Source of the DNA: Caballeronia sp. SL2Y3 | Lineage (GTDB): Bacteria > Pseudomonadota > Gammaproteobacteria > Burkholderiales > Burkholderiaceae | NCBI RefSeq assembly: GCF_022879575.1 | Contig: NZ_CP084263.1 | Span: 62,001-126,000 of the forward strand | DNA: 64,000 nt | Direction of reading: 5' to 3' | Part shown: positions 52,353-62,383 of the stretch, piece by piece | Numbering within the stretch: position 1 is the stretch's first letter | Layout of the letters: the number at the start of each line of letters is the position of its first letter | Notes under the pieces: generated by a model | The model's database searches: none | What the model was told of the DNA's origin: nothing | The model's input: the letters and a program-made list of their open reading frames with translations, nothing else | Position numbers and translations under genes: made by a program

Positions 52353-54475
52353 CGCGCGCGCCCCGCCATGCAGGGGCAATCGGGTAGAGCACAAGTTCCA
52401 TCGGACTGCTTGCCACACATCCGGTCAAGCGGTTTGCCGGATGCAGGTGTGCCTTTCGCCGAAAACGGATTGCCTGCGCCTCCGGTTTCGACCGCCAGTG
52501 CTCCCTTGAGCTTGATTGCGGTACCTTCGATCGTGACGCCACTCGCATCAATCGTAATGGTGCCGCCGGGTCCCCGAATCACCGCACGATCGCTCGCCTG
52601 CAACTGATACTTTTGCGTCTGCCGCTCGATGCTCTGCCCGGCACTGAGCCTGTGATGCCCCTGCACGGTATGTTGGACATGCCCGCCCACATCGATGATG
52701 TGGTTCGCCGTCGTCTGTTCCTTGCGGTGATTGCCGACCGTTTCGACGCGGTCCTTGCCGACGTTGATCGTGTGATTGCGCTCGACGCTCAGGAACGCGT
52801 CCTGCCCGACGGTGTGCCGCTGGTCGTGGCCGATGTTGACCTGTTCATCGTTGCCGACGCTTTCCTTGCGGTCGTGCCCGATGCCGATGGTTTCATCGTG
52901 CTCGACATTCTCACTGCGGTCGTTGCCGACGAAGATCGTCTCGTCGTGGTTGACGTGGATGTTCTGATCCTTCTGCGCGTGAACGTAGATCTCCTCCTGG
53001 TCCTTCTCGTCCTCGAAGCGCAGTTCGTTGAAGCCATCGCCCTTGTGCGTCTGGCTCTTGATCGTCATGCGCGTCTTATGACGCGGCAGCTCGTAGGGCG
53101 GCAGATTAGCCGCGTGATACGTGCGCCCGATGATGATCGGCTGGTCGGGGTCGCCATCTAGAAATGCGACGATCACTTCCTGACCGATGCGGGGAATCGC
53201 CATATGGCCCCAGGTCGCGCCCGCCCAGTTCTGCGCCACGCGCACCCAGCAGGAGCTTTGCTCGTCGGGCGGGTCGTTGCGCTGCCACGGAAAGCAAATC
53301 TTGACGCGGCCGAACTCATCGCAATAGATCTCCTCGCCCGCAGGACCGGTGACGGTCGCGATCAGCGGGCCGTCGATACGCGGCTTGGCAAGCAGCGGGG
53401 CTTTCCATTCGACATCGTCGGGCACCAGCTCGGCGGTGTAGCTGTAGTGCGTGCCTTGCTGAGCATCCGCGGCTTCTTCTTCCTGGCTCACGTGCTGGGT
53501 GCCGCGATGCGTGATGCGCACGGGCCGCCATCCGCGATTCCATTCCTCGCGCGGATGGTCGACGAGATCGAAGCGCAAGCCCGGGACGAGACGCGCATCG
53601 TCGCCCTCGGCGATTGCGACCTGCGCATCGCGCCGCAGCGCCAAGAGGCGCGTCTGCGTGAAGGGAACACCGGCCGCATCTTCCTTGTAGCGTCCGGGGT
53701 AGCCGTAGCGTTCGTAATCCCGGCCCTGGTGGTCGAGGCTCGCCCCGTCTTGGCTGTGCTGCTGGCCGTAGCGCGGGTTCTTGAACGTATAGTCGCGTTG
53801 CGTCTGGCGGGCCGTGCGTACGCGTTCGGCGTAGCGGAAACTGCGCAAGCCCGGCTCGGGCGCATCGCCGCCGGGGTTCGGGTTATAGGAGACCGGGCCG
53901 CCCGCGATCGCGCCATGCACGATGAGCTTGTCGCCGTGGATCAGGCGGTGGCCGTTCGCGGAGAACTGGAAGGCATAGTAGATGCCTTCTTCCGCGCCAA
54001 TGCGCTGCACCCATTCGAGTGTCGATTCCCCTGCTTGCACACAATACTCACGGGGCAAATGGCTGCTAAACGCCATTTGTTCGTAGTCGGTGATGCCTTG
54101 CTCGGTCATCAGCGTCTGCAGGATCTGAGGAATGCTCTTCTGCTGAAACACGCGCCAGTCGCTGCGCAAGTCGGCCCGGGCAAGCGCAGGCGTCACCGTC
54201 GCGTGATACACGGTGCGCCGAAAGCCCGTCTCGCCTTGCTCGAAGGCGCTGACGATGCCGTGGACGTAGCGCACCGGCGCGTCGTTTTGCCAGATGGTGA
54301 GCAGCGCGCCTTGGTCAAGCACATCGCCGAAATCGACGGCGGGATCGTGGCTAGCGAGCTCCAGATTAAGCTCAAACGGCTCTGAGAGCCCCTCCACTAA
54401 GTCAAATCTTCGGACATCGAGCGTGAGGCCGCTCGCGGTCTCGAAACTAAAGCGCAAGTCGGATTGACGCGGCAT
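52349..54475 (-). CDS. vgrG: VgrG spike protein
   Basis: VgrG (708 residues) forms the trimeric tip of the type VI secretion tube. The N-terminal gp27-like part (LTLDVRRFDLVEGLSEPFEL start; YCVQAGESTLEWVQRIGAEE region) is followed by the gp5 OB domain (VTGPAGEEIYCDEFGRVKI, in part) and a needle of repeats (HDETIFVGNDRSENVEHDET-like, about 485-600). A Cys-containing tail (MCGKQSDGTCALPDCPCM) ends the protein and may dock the adaptor. It has no enzymatic extension. No other T6SS structural genes are in the window. Confidence 0.95.
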   Translation of the reverse strand: MPRQSDLRFSFETASGLTLDVRRFDLVEGLSEPFELNLELASHDPAVDFGDVLDQGALLTIWQNDAPVRYVHGIVSAFEQGETGFRRTVYHATVTPALARADLRSDWRVFQQKSIPQILQTLMTEQGITDYEQMAFSSHLPREYCVQAGESTLEWVQRIGAEEGIYYAFQFSANGHRLIHGDKLIVHGAIAGGPVSYNPNPGGDAPEPGLRSFRYAERVRTARQTQRDYTFKNPRYGQQHSQDGASLDHQGRDYERYGYPGRYKEDAAGVPFTQTRLLALRRDAQVAIAEGDDARLVPGLRFDLVDHPREEWNRGWRPVRITHRGTQHVSQEEEAADAQQGTHYSYTAELVPDDVEWKAPLLAKPRIDGPLIATVTGPAGEEIYCDEFGRVKICFPWQRNDPPDEQSSCWVRVAQNWAGATWGHMAIPRIGQEVIVAFLDGDPDQPIIIGRTYHAANLPPYELPRHKTRMTIKSQTHKGDGFNELRFEDEKDQEEIYVHAQKDQNIHVNHDETIFVGNDRSENVEHDETIGIGHDRKESVGNDEQVNIGHDQRHTVGQDAFLSVERNHTINVGKDRVETVGNHRKEQTTANHIIDVGGHVQHTVQGHHRLSAGQSIERQTQKYQLQASDRAVIRGPGGTITIDASGVTIEGTAIKLKGALAVETGGAGNPFSAKGTPASGKPLDRMCGKQSDGTCALPDCPCMAGRAR

Positions 54476-55148
54476 GAATAATGAGTTCCCCGAAAGGCTT
54501 CGTGCGAAGCGAAGTCAAGTCGTGAAGCGCGGACAGACATCAGGCGATGTCGCCCGTGCGTCAGTATCCTGACCGGCGAGCCTTTCGATACCAGAAAAAT
54601 CCGAACGTGTCCCTTATTTTGACCAGCGAGGATTCGACGCAGAGCCTCGAGCCTTTGAGCTTGCCGATCGGCAATCAAATCAGCTGCGCTTCGTGGTGAT
54701 CGGCCTGAGCGGCGTGCGACCGAAGAGGGCGCGCTCGTGTGCGCGAGGATATCGGGCGCGCAGCGCTTGGACGAGGCCGTGTTGGCCCTACGCGGCGGAT
54801 CAGCTGCGCTCAACCGTGGCGGAAATGCAGGCGGTGACCGTCTCGTGTTCGTACTACGCTTGGTCGTGGCCATGGCGTAGCTCTCCCGAGGGCAGGTTGA
54901 CGAACTGGACATTAATCAACTCACACCACGGGCACCCCCGCCTCTGCGCTACTTACGCCTCGGCGTTTTTGCACATCGTGCAGCACACTACCCAATCACC
55001 CCGGATTCGACCAGCAATGCCACGCCGTCATCCAGTTCCGCGCTTCGCTTGACGCGAGTCAAAGGCCGCGTGATTCAGCCGCGCATACTGACCGCTCATT
55101 CGGTGCCTCGTCGCACGAGTCGCCTCACACCGTCCAGGGGAGTGGTTC
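54476..55148. other. Gap between vgrG and adhP
   Basis: These 673 bases separate divergent vgrG and adhP. Short frames are open but none has a recognised domain; the sequence may include decayed insertion material, which I cannot support. The FNR-type palindrome at 55049-55062 is the only clear signal. Confidence 0.4.
55049..55062. promoter_or_regulatory. Perfect FNR/Anr-type palindrome upstream of adhP
   Basis: TTGACGCGAGTCAA has perfect TTGAC/GTCAA arms with a four-base spacer, as in FNR/Anr/FixK boxes. It ends 86 bases before the adhP start, so the centre lies close to the usual activation distance from a start point. Binding is inferred. Confidence 0.6.
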
Positions 55149-56174
55149 ATGAGCAGGTCGATGAAAGCTGCTGTCGTTCACGCGTTCGGCGAACCTTTGT
55201 GCATCGAAGAAGTGCCGGTTCCGACGCCGGGCCGCAACGAGATACTCGTCAAGATCGCCGCGTCCGGTGTCTGTCATACGGATATTCACGCAGCCGAAGG
55301 CGACTGGCCCGTGAAGCCCGCGCTGCCGTTCATTCCGGGTCATGAAGGCGTCGGTTACGTCGCCGCCGCCGGAGCGGACGTCACGCACGTGAAGGAAGGC
55401 GACCGCGTCGGCGTGCCGTGGCTTTATACAGCGTGCGGTTATTGCGAGCATTGCCTCTCCGGCTGGGAAACGCTTTGCCATGCGCAGAAGAACACGGGCT
55501 ACTCGGTCAACGGCGGCTATGCCGAATACGTGCTCGCCGATCCAAACTATGTCGGCCATCTGCCGAAGCAAGTCGCCTTCGATCAGATCGCGCCGATCCT
55601 GTGCGCGGGCGTGACCGTCTACAAGGGGATTCGCGTGACGGACACGCGGCCCGGACAATGGCTCGCCATTTCCGGCATCGGCGGGCTCGGGCACGTGGCG
55701 GTGCAATACGCCATCGCGATGGGACTGCATGTGGTCGCGGTGGATGTCGAACCGGGCAAGCTCGCCCTCGCGCGCGATCTCGGGGCGAAGCTGGCAATCG
55801 ATGCATCCGTCGACGATCCCGCCGCCGTCATCCAGAAGGAGATCGGCGGGGTGCATGGCGTGCTGGTCACGGCCGTGTCGCGCGGCGCGTTCGCGCAGGC
55901 GCTCGGCATGGTGCGCCGGGGCGGCACGGTCTCGCTGAACGGCCTGCCGCCGGGCGACTTTCCGCTGCCCATCTTCTCGACTGTGCTGAACGGCATCACG
56001 GTGCGCGGCTCTATCGTCGGCACGCGGCGCGACCTTCAGGAAGCACTCGACTTCGCCGCCGAAGGCAAGGTGCGCGCGCACATTCGTCGAGAGCGGCTGG
56101 AGAACATCAATTCCGTCATCGCCGATCTGAAAAGCGGGAAGGTGGACGGCCGCGTCGTGCTCACGCTGGAGTGA
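55149..56174 (+). CDS. adhP: Zinc-dependent alcohol dehydrogenase
   Basis: AdhP (341 residues) interconverts ethanol and acetaldehyde with NAD. Catalytic zinc ligands are C42 (SGVCHTD) and H65/E66 (PGHEGVG), with a third Cys near 152. The structural zinc site is C96, C99, C102 and C110 ([15 protein letters not shown]). The NAD motif GIGGLGH is near residue 175. AGGGGAG precedes the ATG. With glgP and glgX downstream it suggests glycogen use and fermentation under low oxygen. Confidence 0.95.
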   Translation: MSRSMKAAVVHAFGEPLCIEEVPVPTPGRNEILVKIAASGVCHTDIHAAEGDWPVKPALPFIPGHEGVGYVAAAGADVTHVKEGDRVGVPWLYTACGYCEHCLSGWETLCHAQKNTGYSVNGGYAEYVLADPNYVGHLPKQVAFDQIAPILCAGVTVYKGIRVTDTRPGQWLAISGIGGLGHVAVQYAIAMGLHVVAVDVEPGKLALARDLGAKLAIDASVDDPAAVIQKEIGGVHGVLVTAVSRGAFAQALGMVRRGGTVSLNGLPPGDFPLPIFSTVLNGITVRGSIVGTRRDLQEALDFAAEGKVRAHIRRERLENINSVIADLKSGKVDGRVVLTLE

Positions 56175-56290
56175 ATGCCGCGAACTGCGCGTGTCCACGA
56201 ACGGCACGGGCATATGCGACGCGCGGGGAAAGGCCGTGAAGTCCGCGTCTCTTCACATGTCCTTTCGACGATATGCAAGGCGAGGAGGCG

Positions 56291-58792
56291 ATGATGAACA
56301 ATGCTCCCGTGGCAGATGTAGCCTGCCGCATCCGGACGGCAGCGAGTGACGTTGCCGGCTCTCCCCTGCTGCATGACGTCGTCAGGAATCTGATCTGCCG
56401 GCAAGCGCGCTATCCCGACATTGCCACCGCGCAAGACTGGTATATGGCGCTTGCCTTCAGCGTCAGGGACCGGATGCTGGCGCGCTGGGCCGCGTCGACG
56501 AAGATCTATGCCGCAAGAGACGTGAAGATAGCCTGTTACCTGTCGGCGGAATTCCTCATCGGTCCGCAGCTCGGTAATAACCTGCTGAGTCTGGGCATGC
56601 AGGACGAAGCGCGAGAGGCGATGACTTCGCTCGGCCAGAACCTCGATGCGCTGCTCGCCATCGAGGAGGAGCCTGGGCTCGGCAATGGTGGACTAGGCCG
56701 GCTGGCCGCGTGTTACATGGATTCTCTTTCGACGCTGGAGGTACCGGCGCTCGGGTACGGCATCCGCTATGAATTCGGCATCTTCGATCAGGAGATACGG
56801 GGAGGCTGGCAAGTCGAGGTCACCGACAAGTGGCTACAGAACGGCAACCCATGGGAGATCGTGCGACCGGACGTGTGTCACTACGTCGGCTTTGGCGGAT
56901 ACACCACGCAGCGGACCGACGACGAGGGCCGTCTGCGCGTCACCTGGATACCGGCGCGGCAAGTGAAAGGCGTTGCGTGCGATTTCCCGGTGCAAGGCTA
57001 TCGCGTAGGCACCTGCAATCTGCTGCGCTTGTGGAAGAGCGAGGCCGTGGAGTCATTCGATTTCGAAGACTTCAATGCAGGCCAATATTACGAGGCGGTG
57101 CAGGAAAAGGTCTTGTCCGAAACCATATCGAAGGTACTGTATCCGAACGACGAGCCCGAAATAGGCAAGCGCCTTCGGCTCGCCCAGCAGTACTTCTTCG
57201 TGTCCTGTTCGCTGCAGAACATGCTGTGGCTGATGGAATACAAGGGCACGTCCATCGAGCATTTCCCCGATCTGTTCGCCGCGCAACTCAACGATACGCA
57301 CCCGTCCATCGCGGTGGCCGAGTTGATGCGTCTGCTGCTGGACGTGCACGGGCTCGCGTGGGATATGGCGTGGGACATCACACAGCGAACCTTCGCCTAT
57401 ACGAACCATACCTTGTTGCCTGAAGCACTGGAAACGTGGGGCTTACCGCTTTTTCAGAGCATGCTGCCGCGTGCGCTCGAAATCATTTATGAAATAAATA
57501 GCCGCTTCCTGAGCGATGTGCGCCGCGCCTTTCCGGGCGACGAAGCGCGCGTTGTGCGGATGTCGCTGATCGACGAAACCGGCGAGAAGAAAGTGCGCAT
57601 GGCGCATCTCGCGACGGTCGGCAGCCATGCGGTCAACGGCGTCGCCGCGCTGCATTTCGAACTGTTGAAACAGACCGTGATGCGCGACTTCGCCGACATG
57701 TTCCCGGAGCGTTTCCTCAACGTGACCAACGGCGTGACTCCCCGCCGGTTTCTGCTGCTGAGCAATCCCGGTCTCGCGCGTCTTCTGGATACGACCATCG
57801 GCGACGGATGGACCACGGATCTGTCGAGACTTCACGCACTCGCGGCGCTCGCCGACGATGCGGAATTCCATGGCGCATGGCGTTTGATACGGCGCATGAA
57901 TAAAGGCGCGCTGGCCGACCGCATCCGGGACGTAACAGGCATCGTGGTCGATCCCGACGCGCTCTTCGACATACAGGTCAAGCGGATACACGAATACAAG
58001 CGCCAGCATCTGAATGCGCTCTACATCGTCAGCTTGTACCGCCGGTTATGCGCGAACCCGGATCTTGCCTGCGCGCCGCGCTGCTTCGTTTTCGGAGGCA
58101 AGGCCGCGCCGGGCTACGCAATGGCCAAACTCATTATCCGGTTGATTACGGGCATTGCGGAGGTGGTGAACAACGATGCCGCCATCAGGGACCGGTTGAA
58201 AGTGGTGTTTTATCCCGACTTCAACGTGAAGAACGGCCAGTGGATTTATCCGGCAGCCGACCTGTCGGAGCAGATATCCACGGCGGGGAAAGAAGCGTCG
58301 GGCACCGGCAACATGAAGTTCATGATGAACGGAGCGGTGACGATCGGCACGCTCGACGGGGCCAACGTGGAGATTCGCGAAGAGGCGGGCGCGGACAACT
58401 TCTTCCTTTTCGGGCTGACCGCCCAGCAGGTCGAGGAGACAAAGCGCGCAGGTTATCGTCCTGCGGAATACGTGGAGTCGAACGACGAGTTGCGCGACGC
58501 ACTGGACCAGATCGCGCAAGGGCGCTTCTCGGGCGGCGATACGAATGTGTTTCGGCCGCTGATCGACAACCTCATGCAGTCCGATCCTTTCCTCGTGCTG
58601 GCCGACTTCGCGGATTACGCTGCCTGCCAGGAGCGCGTGAGCGACGCATGGCGCGACGTGAGGCAATGGACGCGCATGTCGATCATGAACACGGCGCAGT
58701 CGGGCAAGTTCTCATCGGACCGGGCGATCCGCGAATACTGCGAGCGCATCTGGAATACTGCGGCAGTGAGAGTCGACCTTGCTCAAGGCTAA
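56291..58792 (+). CDS. glgP: Glycogen/starch phosphorylase
   Basis: GlgP (833 residues) releases glucose-1-phosphate from glycogen. GNGGLGRLAACYMDSL is the glucan/phosphate region and the PLP lysine is K676 in EASGTGNMKFMMNGA, with GTLDGANVEI after it. The ATG pair at 56291/56294 has GAGGAGG upstream and is preferred to the ATG at 56273. The gene overlaps the next one by 14 bases. Confidence 0.95.
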   Translation: MMNNAPVADVACRIRTAASDVAGSPLLHDVVRNLICRQARYPDIATAQDWYMALAFSVRDRMLARWAASTKIYAARDVKIACYLSAEFLIGPQLGNNLLSLGMQDEAREAMTSLGQNLDALLAIEEEPGLGNGGLGRLAACYMDSLSTLEVPALGYGIRYEFGIFDQEIRGGWQVEVTDKWLQNGNPWEIVRPDVCHYVGFGGYTTQRTDDEGRLRVTWIPARQVKGVACDFPVQGYRVGTCNLLRLWKSEAVESFDFEDFNAGQYYEAVQEKVLSETISKVLYPNDEPEIGKRLRLAQQYFFVSCSLQNMLWLMEYKGTSIEHFPDLFAAQLNDTHPSIAVAELMRLLLDVHGLAWDMAWDITQRTFAYTNHTLLPEALETWGLPLFQSMLPRALEIIYEINSRFLSDVRRAFPGDEARVVRMSLIDETGEKKVRMAHLATVGSHAVNGVAALHFELLKQTVMRDFADMFPERFLNVTNGVTPRRFLLLSNPGLARLLDTTIGDGWTTDLSRLHALAALADDAEFHGAWRLIRRMNKGALADRIRDVTGIVVDPDALFDIQVKRIHEYKRQHLNALYIVSLYRRLCANPDLACAPRCFVFGGKAAPGYAMAKLIIRLITGIAEVVNNDAAIRDRLKVVFYPDFNVKNGQWIYPAADLSEQISTAGKEASGTGNMKFMMNGAVTIGTLDGANVEIREEAGADNFFLFGLTAQQVEETKRAGYRPAEYVESNDELRDALDQIAQGRFSGGDTNVFRPLIDNLMQSDPFLVLADFADYAACQERVSDAWRDVRQWTRMSIMNTAQSGKFSSDRAIREYCERIWNTAAVRVDLAQG

Positions 58793-60875
58793 CATCGAAA
58801 GCGCACGCCGCTACCGCGTGCAGCCGGGTTCGCGTTTTCCCATGGGCGCGACCGTCTCGCCGGGCGGCGTCAACTTCTGCGTGTTCTGCCGCCATGCGAC
58901 GGGCATGGAACTGCGTCTTTACGCATCGACGGACAGCGTCGAGCCGTTTCAGATCATCCCGCTCGTCCGCGAGGAAAACAGAACGTTCTACTTCTGGCAT
59001 GTCTTCGTCGAAGACCTTCCGGTTCACTGTTGCTATACGTGGCGTGCCCACGGTCCGCACGGCATGCCGCAGATGGACGACGAAGCCGCCAGCCGCAAGG
59101 AACTGCTCGATCCGAACGCGCGCGCGGTGACCGAGCGCTTCTGGGACCGGCAACAGGCGAGCGAAGCGCAAGGACCGTCTAACGCATGCATCAGGGCCAT
59201 CGTCACGGAGCCGCTGGAGACGACCTACGACAATGACGTCCGCACGCTCGACGACGCCGTCATCTACGAGTTGCACGTAGCCGGTTTTACGCGGCATCCG
59301 TCGAGCAATGTCCGCAATCCCGGCACCTTCGATGCGCTGATCGAGAAGATCCCTTATTTGAAGGAGCTTGGTGTCACCCACGTCGAGCTGCTTCCCGTGA
59401 TGGCCTTCGACGAGCAGGACGTCCCGCGCACCGCGGCTGCGAGAGGACTCACCAACTATTGGGGTTACAGCACGCACAGCTTCCATAGTCCGCACTCGGG
59501 CTACTGCGTGGAACCGGCTCGGGCGCCGCAGGAATTTCGCGCGCTCATCGACGCCATGCACGCGGCGGGCATTCGCGTATTGCTGGACGTGGTGTTCAAT
59601 CACACGGCGGAGGCGGGCGTAACGGGGCCGGTGATCAACTTCAAGGTGCTCGCCAACGAGATCTTCTATCACGTCGATCCCACCGATGCCGGGCGTTACC
59701 GCGATTACACGGGCTGCGGCAACACGATCAATTGCAATCACCCGCTGGTATCCGCCTTCATCTTGCGATGCCTCGAGTACTGGGTGCGCGACCTCGGCGT
59801 GGATGGTTTCCGGTTCGATCTCGCGAGCGTCTTCACGCGCGGCGAGGGCGGCGCGCTGCTGAGCAACCCGCCGTTGCCTTGGGCGATCGAATCGTCGGAA
59901 GTGCTCTCGCGTGTGCCTTTGATTGCCGAAGCGTGGGACGCCGCGGGTCTTTATCACGTCGGCGCTTTTCCCGGCATGGCGTGGGCCGAGTGGAACGGAC
60001 GCTACCGTGACGTGATACGACGCTTCGTGCGCGGCGATCCGGGCCTCGTCGGGCAAGTATGCACATGCATGGCGGGAAGCGCGGACCTCTATGAGGCTGA
60101 TGGGCGGCTGCCTGCCAGCAGCATCAACTTCGTGACGTGTCACGACGGCTTCACCCTGCTCGACCTGGTGAGCTATGACACCAAGCACAACGAGGCGAAC
60201 GGCGAGGACAACCGCGACGGCACGAACGACAACTTGTCGTGGAACTGCGGCGCAGAAGGCGAGACGCAAGATCGCTCGATCATGCGTCTGCGTCTCTCGC
60301 AGGCGCGCAACTTCATGGCGATCCTGCTGTTGAGTCAGGGCGTACCCATGATTCTCGCAGGCGACGAAAGGCTGCGTACCCAGCGCGGCAACAACAACGC
60401 GTTCTGCCAGAACAACGAGCTTTCATGGATGGACTGGCGCATGTCCAGCGACGCGCTCGCCATGGCGCGCTTCGTTCGGGAAATGATCGCGCTGCGCAAA
60501 CGTCACGCGAGCCTGCGCCGTCGTCGTTTCCTTACGGGCCGGCCCGCGAAGGGCGGCTCTGAACCGGACGTCGCCTGGCACGGCGAGCGGCTCGGCGAGC
60601 CGCCGTGGCATGACCCTGGTGCGCGCCTCGTCGCGTTCACGCTCGCGGGTCAATCAGCGGAAGAAGCCATGCTGCATATCGTGCTGAACATGAATGACGA
60701 TGCGCGTATCGTCGCGCTTCCTGGCCTTGGCAGCGGAAGCTGGCACCGCATTGTCGATACGTGGGCCGAATCACCGTTGGACATTGAGCCGGACAAGGAG
60801 TTAGCGCGGATTGAGCGTGACACATGCCGCGTCGAACGCCGGAGTGTGGTCGTCCTTGAATCGGGCGCAGACTGA
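58779..60875 (+). CDS. glgX: Glycogen debranching enzyme GlgX
   Basis: GlgX (698 residues) cleaves alpha-1,6 branches left by the phosphorylase. It has an N-terminal CBM48-like domain (residues about 12-120) and a GH13 barrel with nucleophile Asp in GFRFDLAS, acid Glu in LIAEAWDAAG and Asp in VTCHDGFTLLD. It begins with TTG overlapping glgP; GAGAG lies upstream. The first in-frame ATG is 21 codons on and would cut into the domain, so TTG is favoured. Confidence 0.93.
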   Translation: MLKANIESARRYRVQPGSRFPMGATVSPGGVNFCVFCRHATGMELRLYASTDSVEPFQIIPLVREENRTFYFWHVFVEDLPVHCCYTWRAHGPHGMPQMDDEAASRKELLDPNARAVTERFWDRQQASEAQGPSNACIRAIVTEPLETTYDNDVRTLDDAVIYELHVAGFTRHPSSNVRNPGTFDALIEKIPYLKELGVTHVELLPVMAFDEQDVPRTAAARGLTNYWGYSTHSFHSPHSGYCVEPARAPQEFRALIDAMHAAGIRVLLDVVFNHTAEAGVTGPVINFKVLANEIFYHVDPTDAGRYRDYTGCGNTINCNHPLVSAFILRCLEYWVRDLGVDGFRFDLASVFTRGEGGALLSNPPLPWAIESSEVLSRVPLIAEAWDAAGLYHVGAFPGMAWAEWNGRYRDVIRRFVRGDPGLVGQVCTCMAGSADLYEADGRLPASSINFVTCHDGFTLLDLVSYDTKHNEANGEDNRDGTNDNLSWNCGAEGETQDRSIMRLRLSQARNFMAILLLSQGVPMILAGDERLRTQRGNNNAFCQNNELSWMDWRMSSDALAMARFVREMIALRKRHASLRRRRFLTGRPAKGGSEPDVAWHGERLGEPPWHDPGARLVAFTLAGQSAEEAMLHIVLNMNDDARIVALPGLGSGSWHRIVDTWAESPLDIEPDKELARIERDTCRVERRSVVVLESGAD

Positions 60876-61003
60876 GATTGCCCAGGTTCTTGAGGAAGCG
60901 CTGGATTGCTTGCCTCGATTGCTTGCCTCAAGCCGGGCGCGCACGGCCGTTCAAATTCGCGTGGCCTTGCCTTTGCGGATGCATTGAATCCGGGAAGCCG
61001 GCC

Positions 61004-61486
61004 TCAAGCGCCCGGAGTTTCGGAACTCGGAGCCGGCGGGGTGGGGCGTGCCGACCTTCTCGCCTGCAACTGGCGCGCGCGACCCGCGTCTGCGGAAGAT
61101 ACTTGCCCGGTCGGCTGACCCGCCAGGTCCACTCTCGGCGCGCCTTCGACAAGGCTGCTCCAGTACCGATTCCCACGACACCAGACCTTGATTGCGTCCT
61201 TCAGCTCCTGCTCGGAAAGAGAAAGGTCCGCTTTCTCAGCGAGAAGATCCTTGAGGATGCCTACCTTTAGCGGCACCTTGGGGGCGGGGTTTTTCGGAAA
61301 GGCGTTCGGAAAACGCTTTTGCAGCTTCCCGATGGTGTACACGACGTCGTCGACCGGCGCACCGGCGGTCTTGCGCGGCGCCCGGTCCGCCTGCGTAGCC
61401 TGCTTCTTGGGAGGCTTCTGCGTGCGGGTACTTTTTGCCTGTTGCGCGAGCTGCTGTTTCAAAGCGGCGAGTTGTTCAAAGCCCAT
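61004..61486 (-). CDS. proQ: ProQ/FinO family RNA chaperone
   Basis: The protein has 160 residues. A Lys/Gln-rich N-terminal region (QQLAQQAKSTRTQKPPKKQ) leads to a ProQ/FinO domain (about residues 48-125: YTIGKLQKRFPNAFPKNPAPK, in part; KVGILKDLLA, LKDAIKVWCRGNRYWSSL). ProQ proteins bind structured RNAs and mRNA 3' ends. A Pro/Arg-rich tail ends the protein. The gene is single and convergent with glgX. A candidate small RNA lies upstream on the other strand. Confidence 0.9.
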   Translation of the reverse strand: MGFEQLAALKQQLAQQAKSTRTQKPPKKQATQADRAPRKTAGAPVDDVVYTIGKLQKRFPNAFPKNPAPKVPLKVGILKDLLAEKADLSLSEQELKDAIKVWCRGNRYWSSLVEGAPRVDLAGQPTGQVSSADAGRARQLQARRSARPTPPAPSSETPGA

Positions 61487-61734
61487 GTGCGTATACCTGA
61501 GATATAAGGGCCGATTTTAACAGTCGCTGGAGACACCTGCGTTTTCGTTGCCCCGCACGCTTTCCCCGCCTAGCAACCGTCGTTGTAATTTCTTCGATCC
61601 TTGCGGCGCTCAATTCGCCGCCGATTCTTCAATTCAACGGCGCGCGGGCCGAGTTCTCGGCACTCAACTAAGCGCCTTCGCGTGGCTGACCGCAGCCAGT
61701 GTTTCAGGTATGACGATTGCAACTATAGGCTGTC

Positions 61735-61805
61735 TCCTCCGCGTCCTTCCCCTCTCTCTCGGACGTGGATCTCGGCCCGCCCGTCCCCCCGCGCGGGCCT
61801 TTTTT
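61735..61805 (+). ncRNA. Candidate C/U-rich small RNA ending in a strong terminator
   Basis: A run almost free of purines (CTCCTCCGCGTCCTTCCCC, 61734 onward) is followed by a terminator, and no plus-strand gene lies upstream. TATAGG at 61724-61729 could be a -10 element, with a weak -35. The CTCCTCC stretch is complementary to ribosome binding sites, as in several C-rich small RNAs of this group. The 5' end is a guess. Confidence 0.45.
61773..61805 (+). terminator. Rho-independent terminator
   Basis: GGCCCGC (61773-61779) pairs with GCGGGCC (61792-61798) and is followed by seven T. It cannot serve proQ or the GlcG-type gene, which are on the minus strand. Confidence 0.75.
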
Positions 61806-61855
61806 CGTCGTGATCTTGGCCGAATAAACGATAAAGCGCTTCTGCACCCGACGAT

Positions 61856-62257
61856 CTACGCGAGCGCGGCGGCACCGGCTTTCGCGACGCACGAGTCTTC
61901 GGCCGGCTTCATCCCGGAGACGCCGATTGCGCCGACGACATGACCTTGCGATAACAGGGGAACGCCGCCCTCCAAAGCTGTCACGATAGGGGCGGTCGTA
62001 AAGGCGGTGCGTCCGCCGTTGACCATGTCTTCGTACGCCTTGGATTCGCGGCGGCCCAAGGCTGCAGTGCGCGCCTTGCCTATCGAAATCTCGGCGCCAA
62101 TCGGTGCGCAACCGTCGAGACGCAACAGGCCGAGCAAGTGTCCGCCGTCGTCGACCACTGCGATGGCGACGGGCCAGTTTTGCCTGTCTGCCTCGGCCCG
62201 CGCAGCGGAGAGAACGGTGGTCACGTCGTCGATGGACATCACGGGTTTCGTCTGCAT
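61856..62257 (-). CDS. GlcG/HbpS family heme-binding-type protein
   Basis: The protein has 133 residues and the DUF336 (GlcG/HbpS) fold: VTTVLSAARAEADRQNWPVAIAVVDDGG (in part), KARTAALGRRES, and GGVPLLSQGHVVGAIGVSGM. Family members bind heme or corrinoids, or accompany oxidative pathways. The start at 62257 fits the family length. It is followed on the other strand by an MFS pseudogene. Confidence 0.88.
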   Translation of the reverse strand: MQTKPVMSIDDVTTVLSAARAEADRQNWPVAIAVVDDGGHLLGLLRLDGCAPIGAEISIGKARTAALGRRESKAYEDMVNGGRTAFTTAPIVTALEGGVPLLSQGHVVGAIGVSGMKPAEDSCVAKAGAAALA

Positions 62258-62383
62258 TTCATTATCTCGTCGTGGAAAGTTGGATACCGCATCGTCGAGC
62301 ATACCTCTTACCCGGCGGCATGTTGAATCGGGGGTTCCAGGCGTCAGAGGGGCGCAGCGTCGCGAGCGAGAGGCGCCGAACTC

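Larger units (their letters stand above)
61487..61855. other. Intergenic region between proQ and the GlcG-type gene
   Basis: There is no credible protein gene in these 369 bases. A strong plus-strand terminator at 61773-61805 has no upstream gene on its strand, suggesting a small RNA. Confidence 0.5.

Noticed and set aside
54476-55148. Possible decayed insertion sequence between vgrG and adhP
   Set aside because: No terminal inverted repeats, target duplication or transposase motif could be read; the open frames are not convincing.
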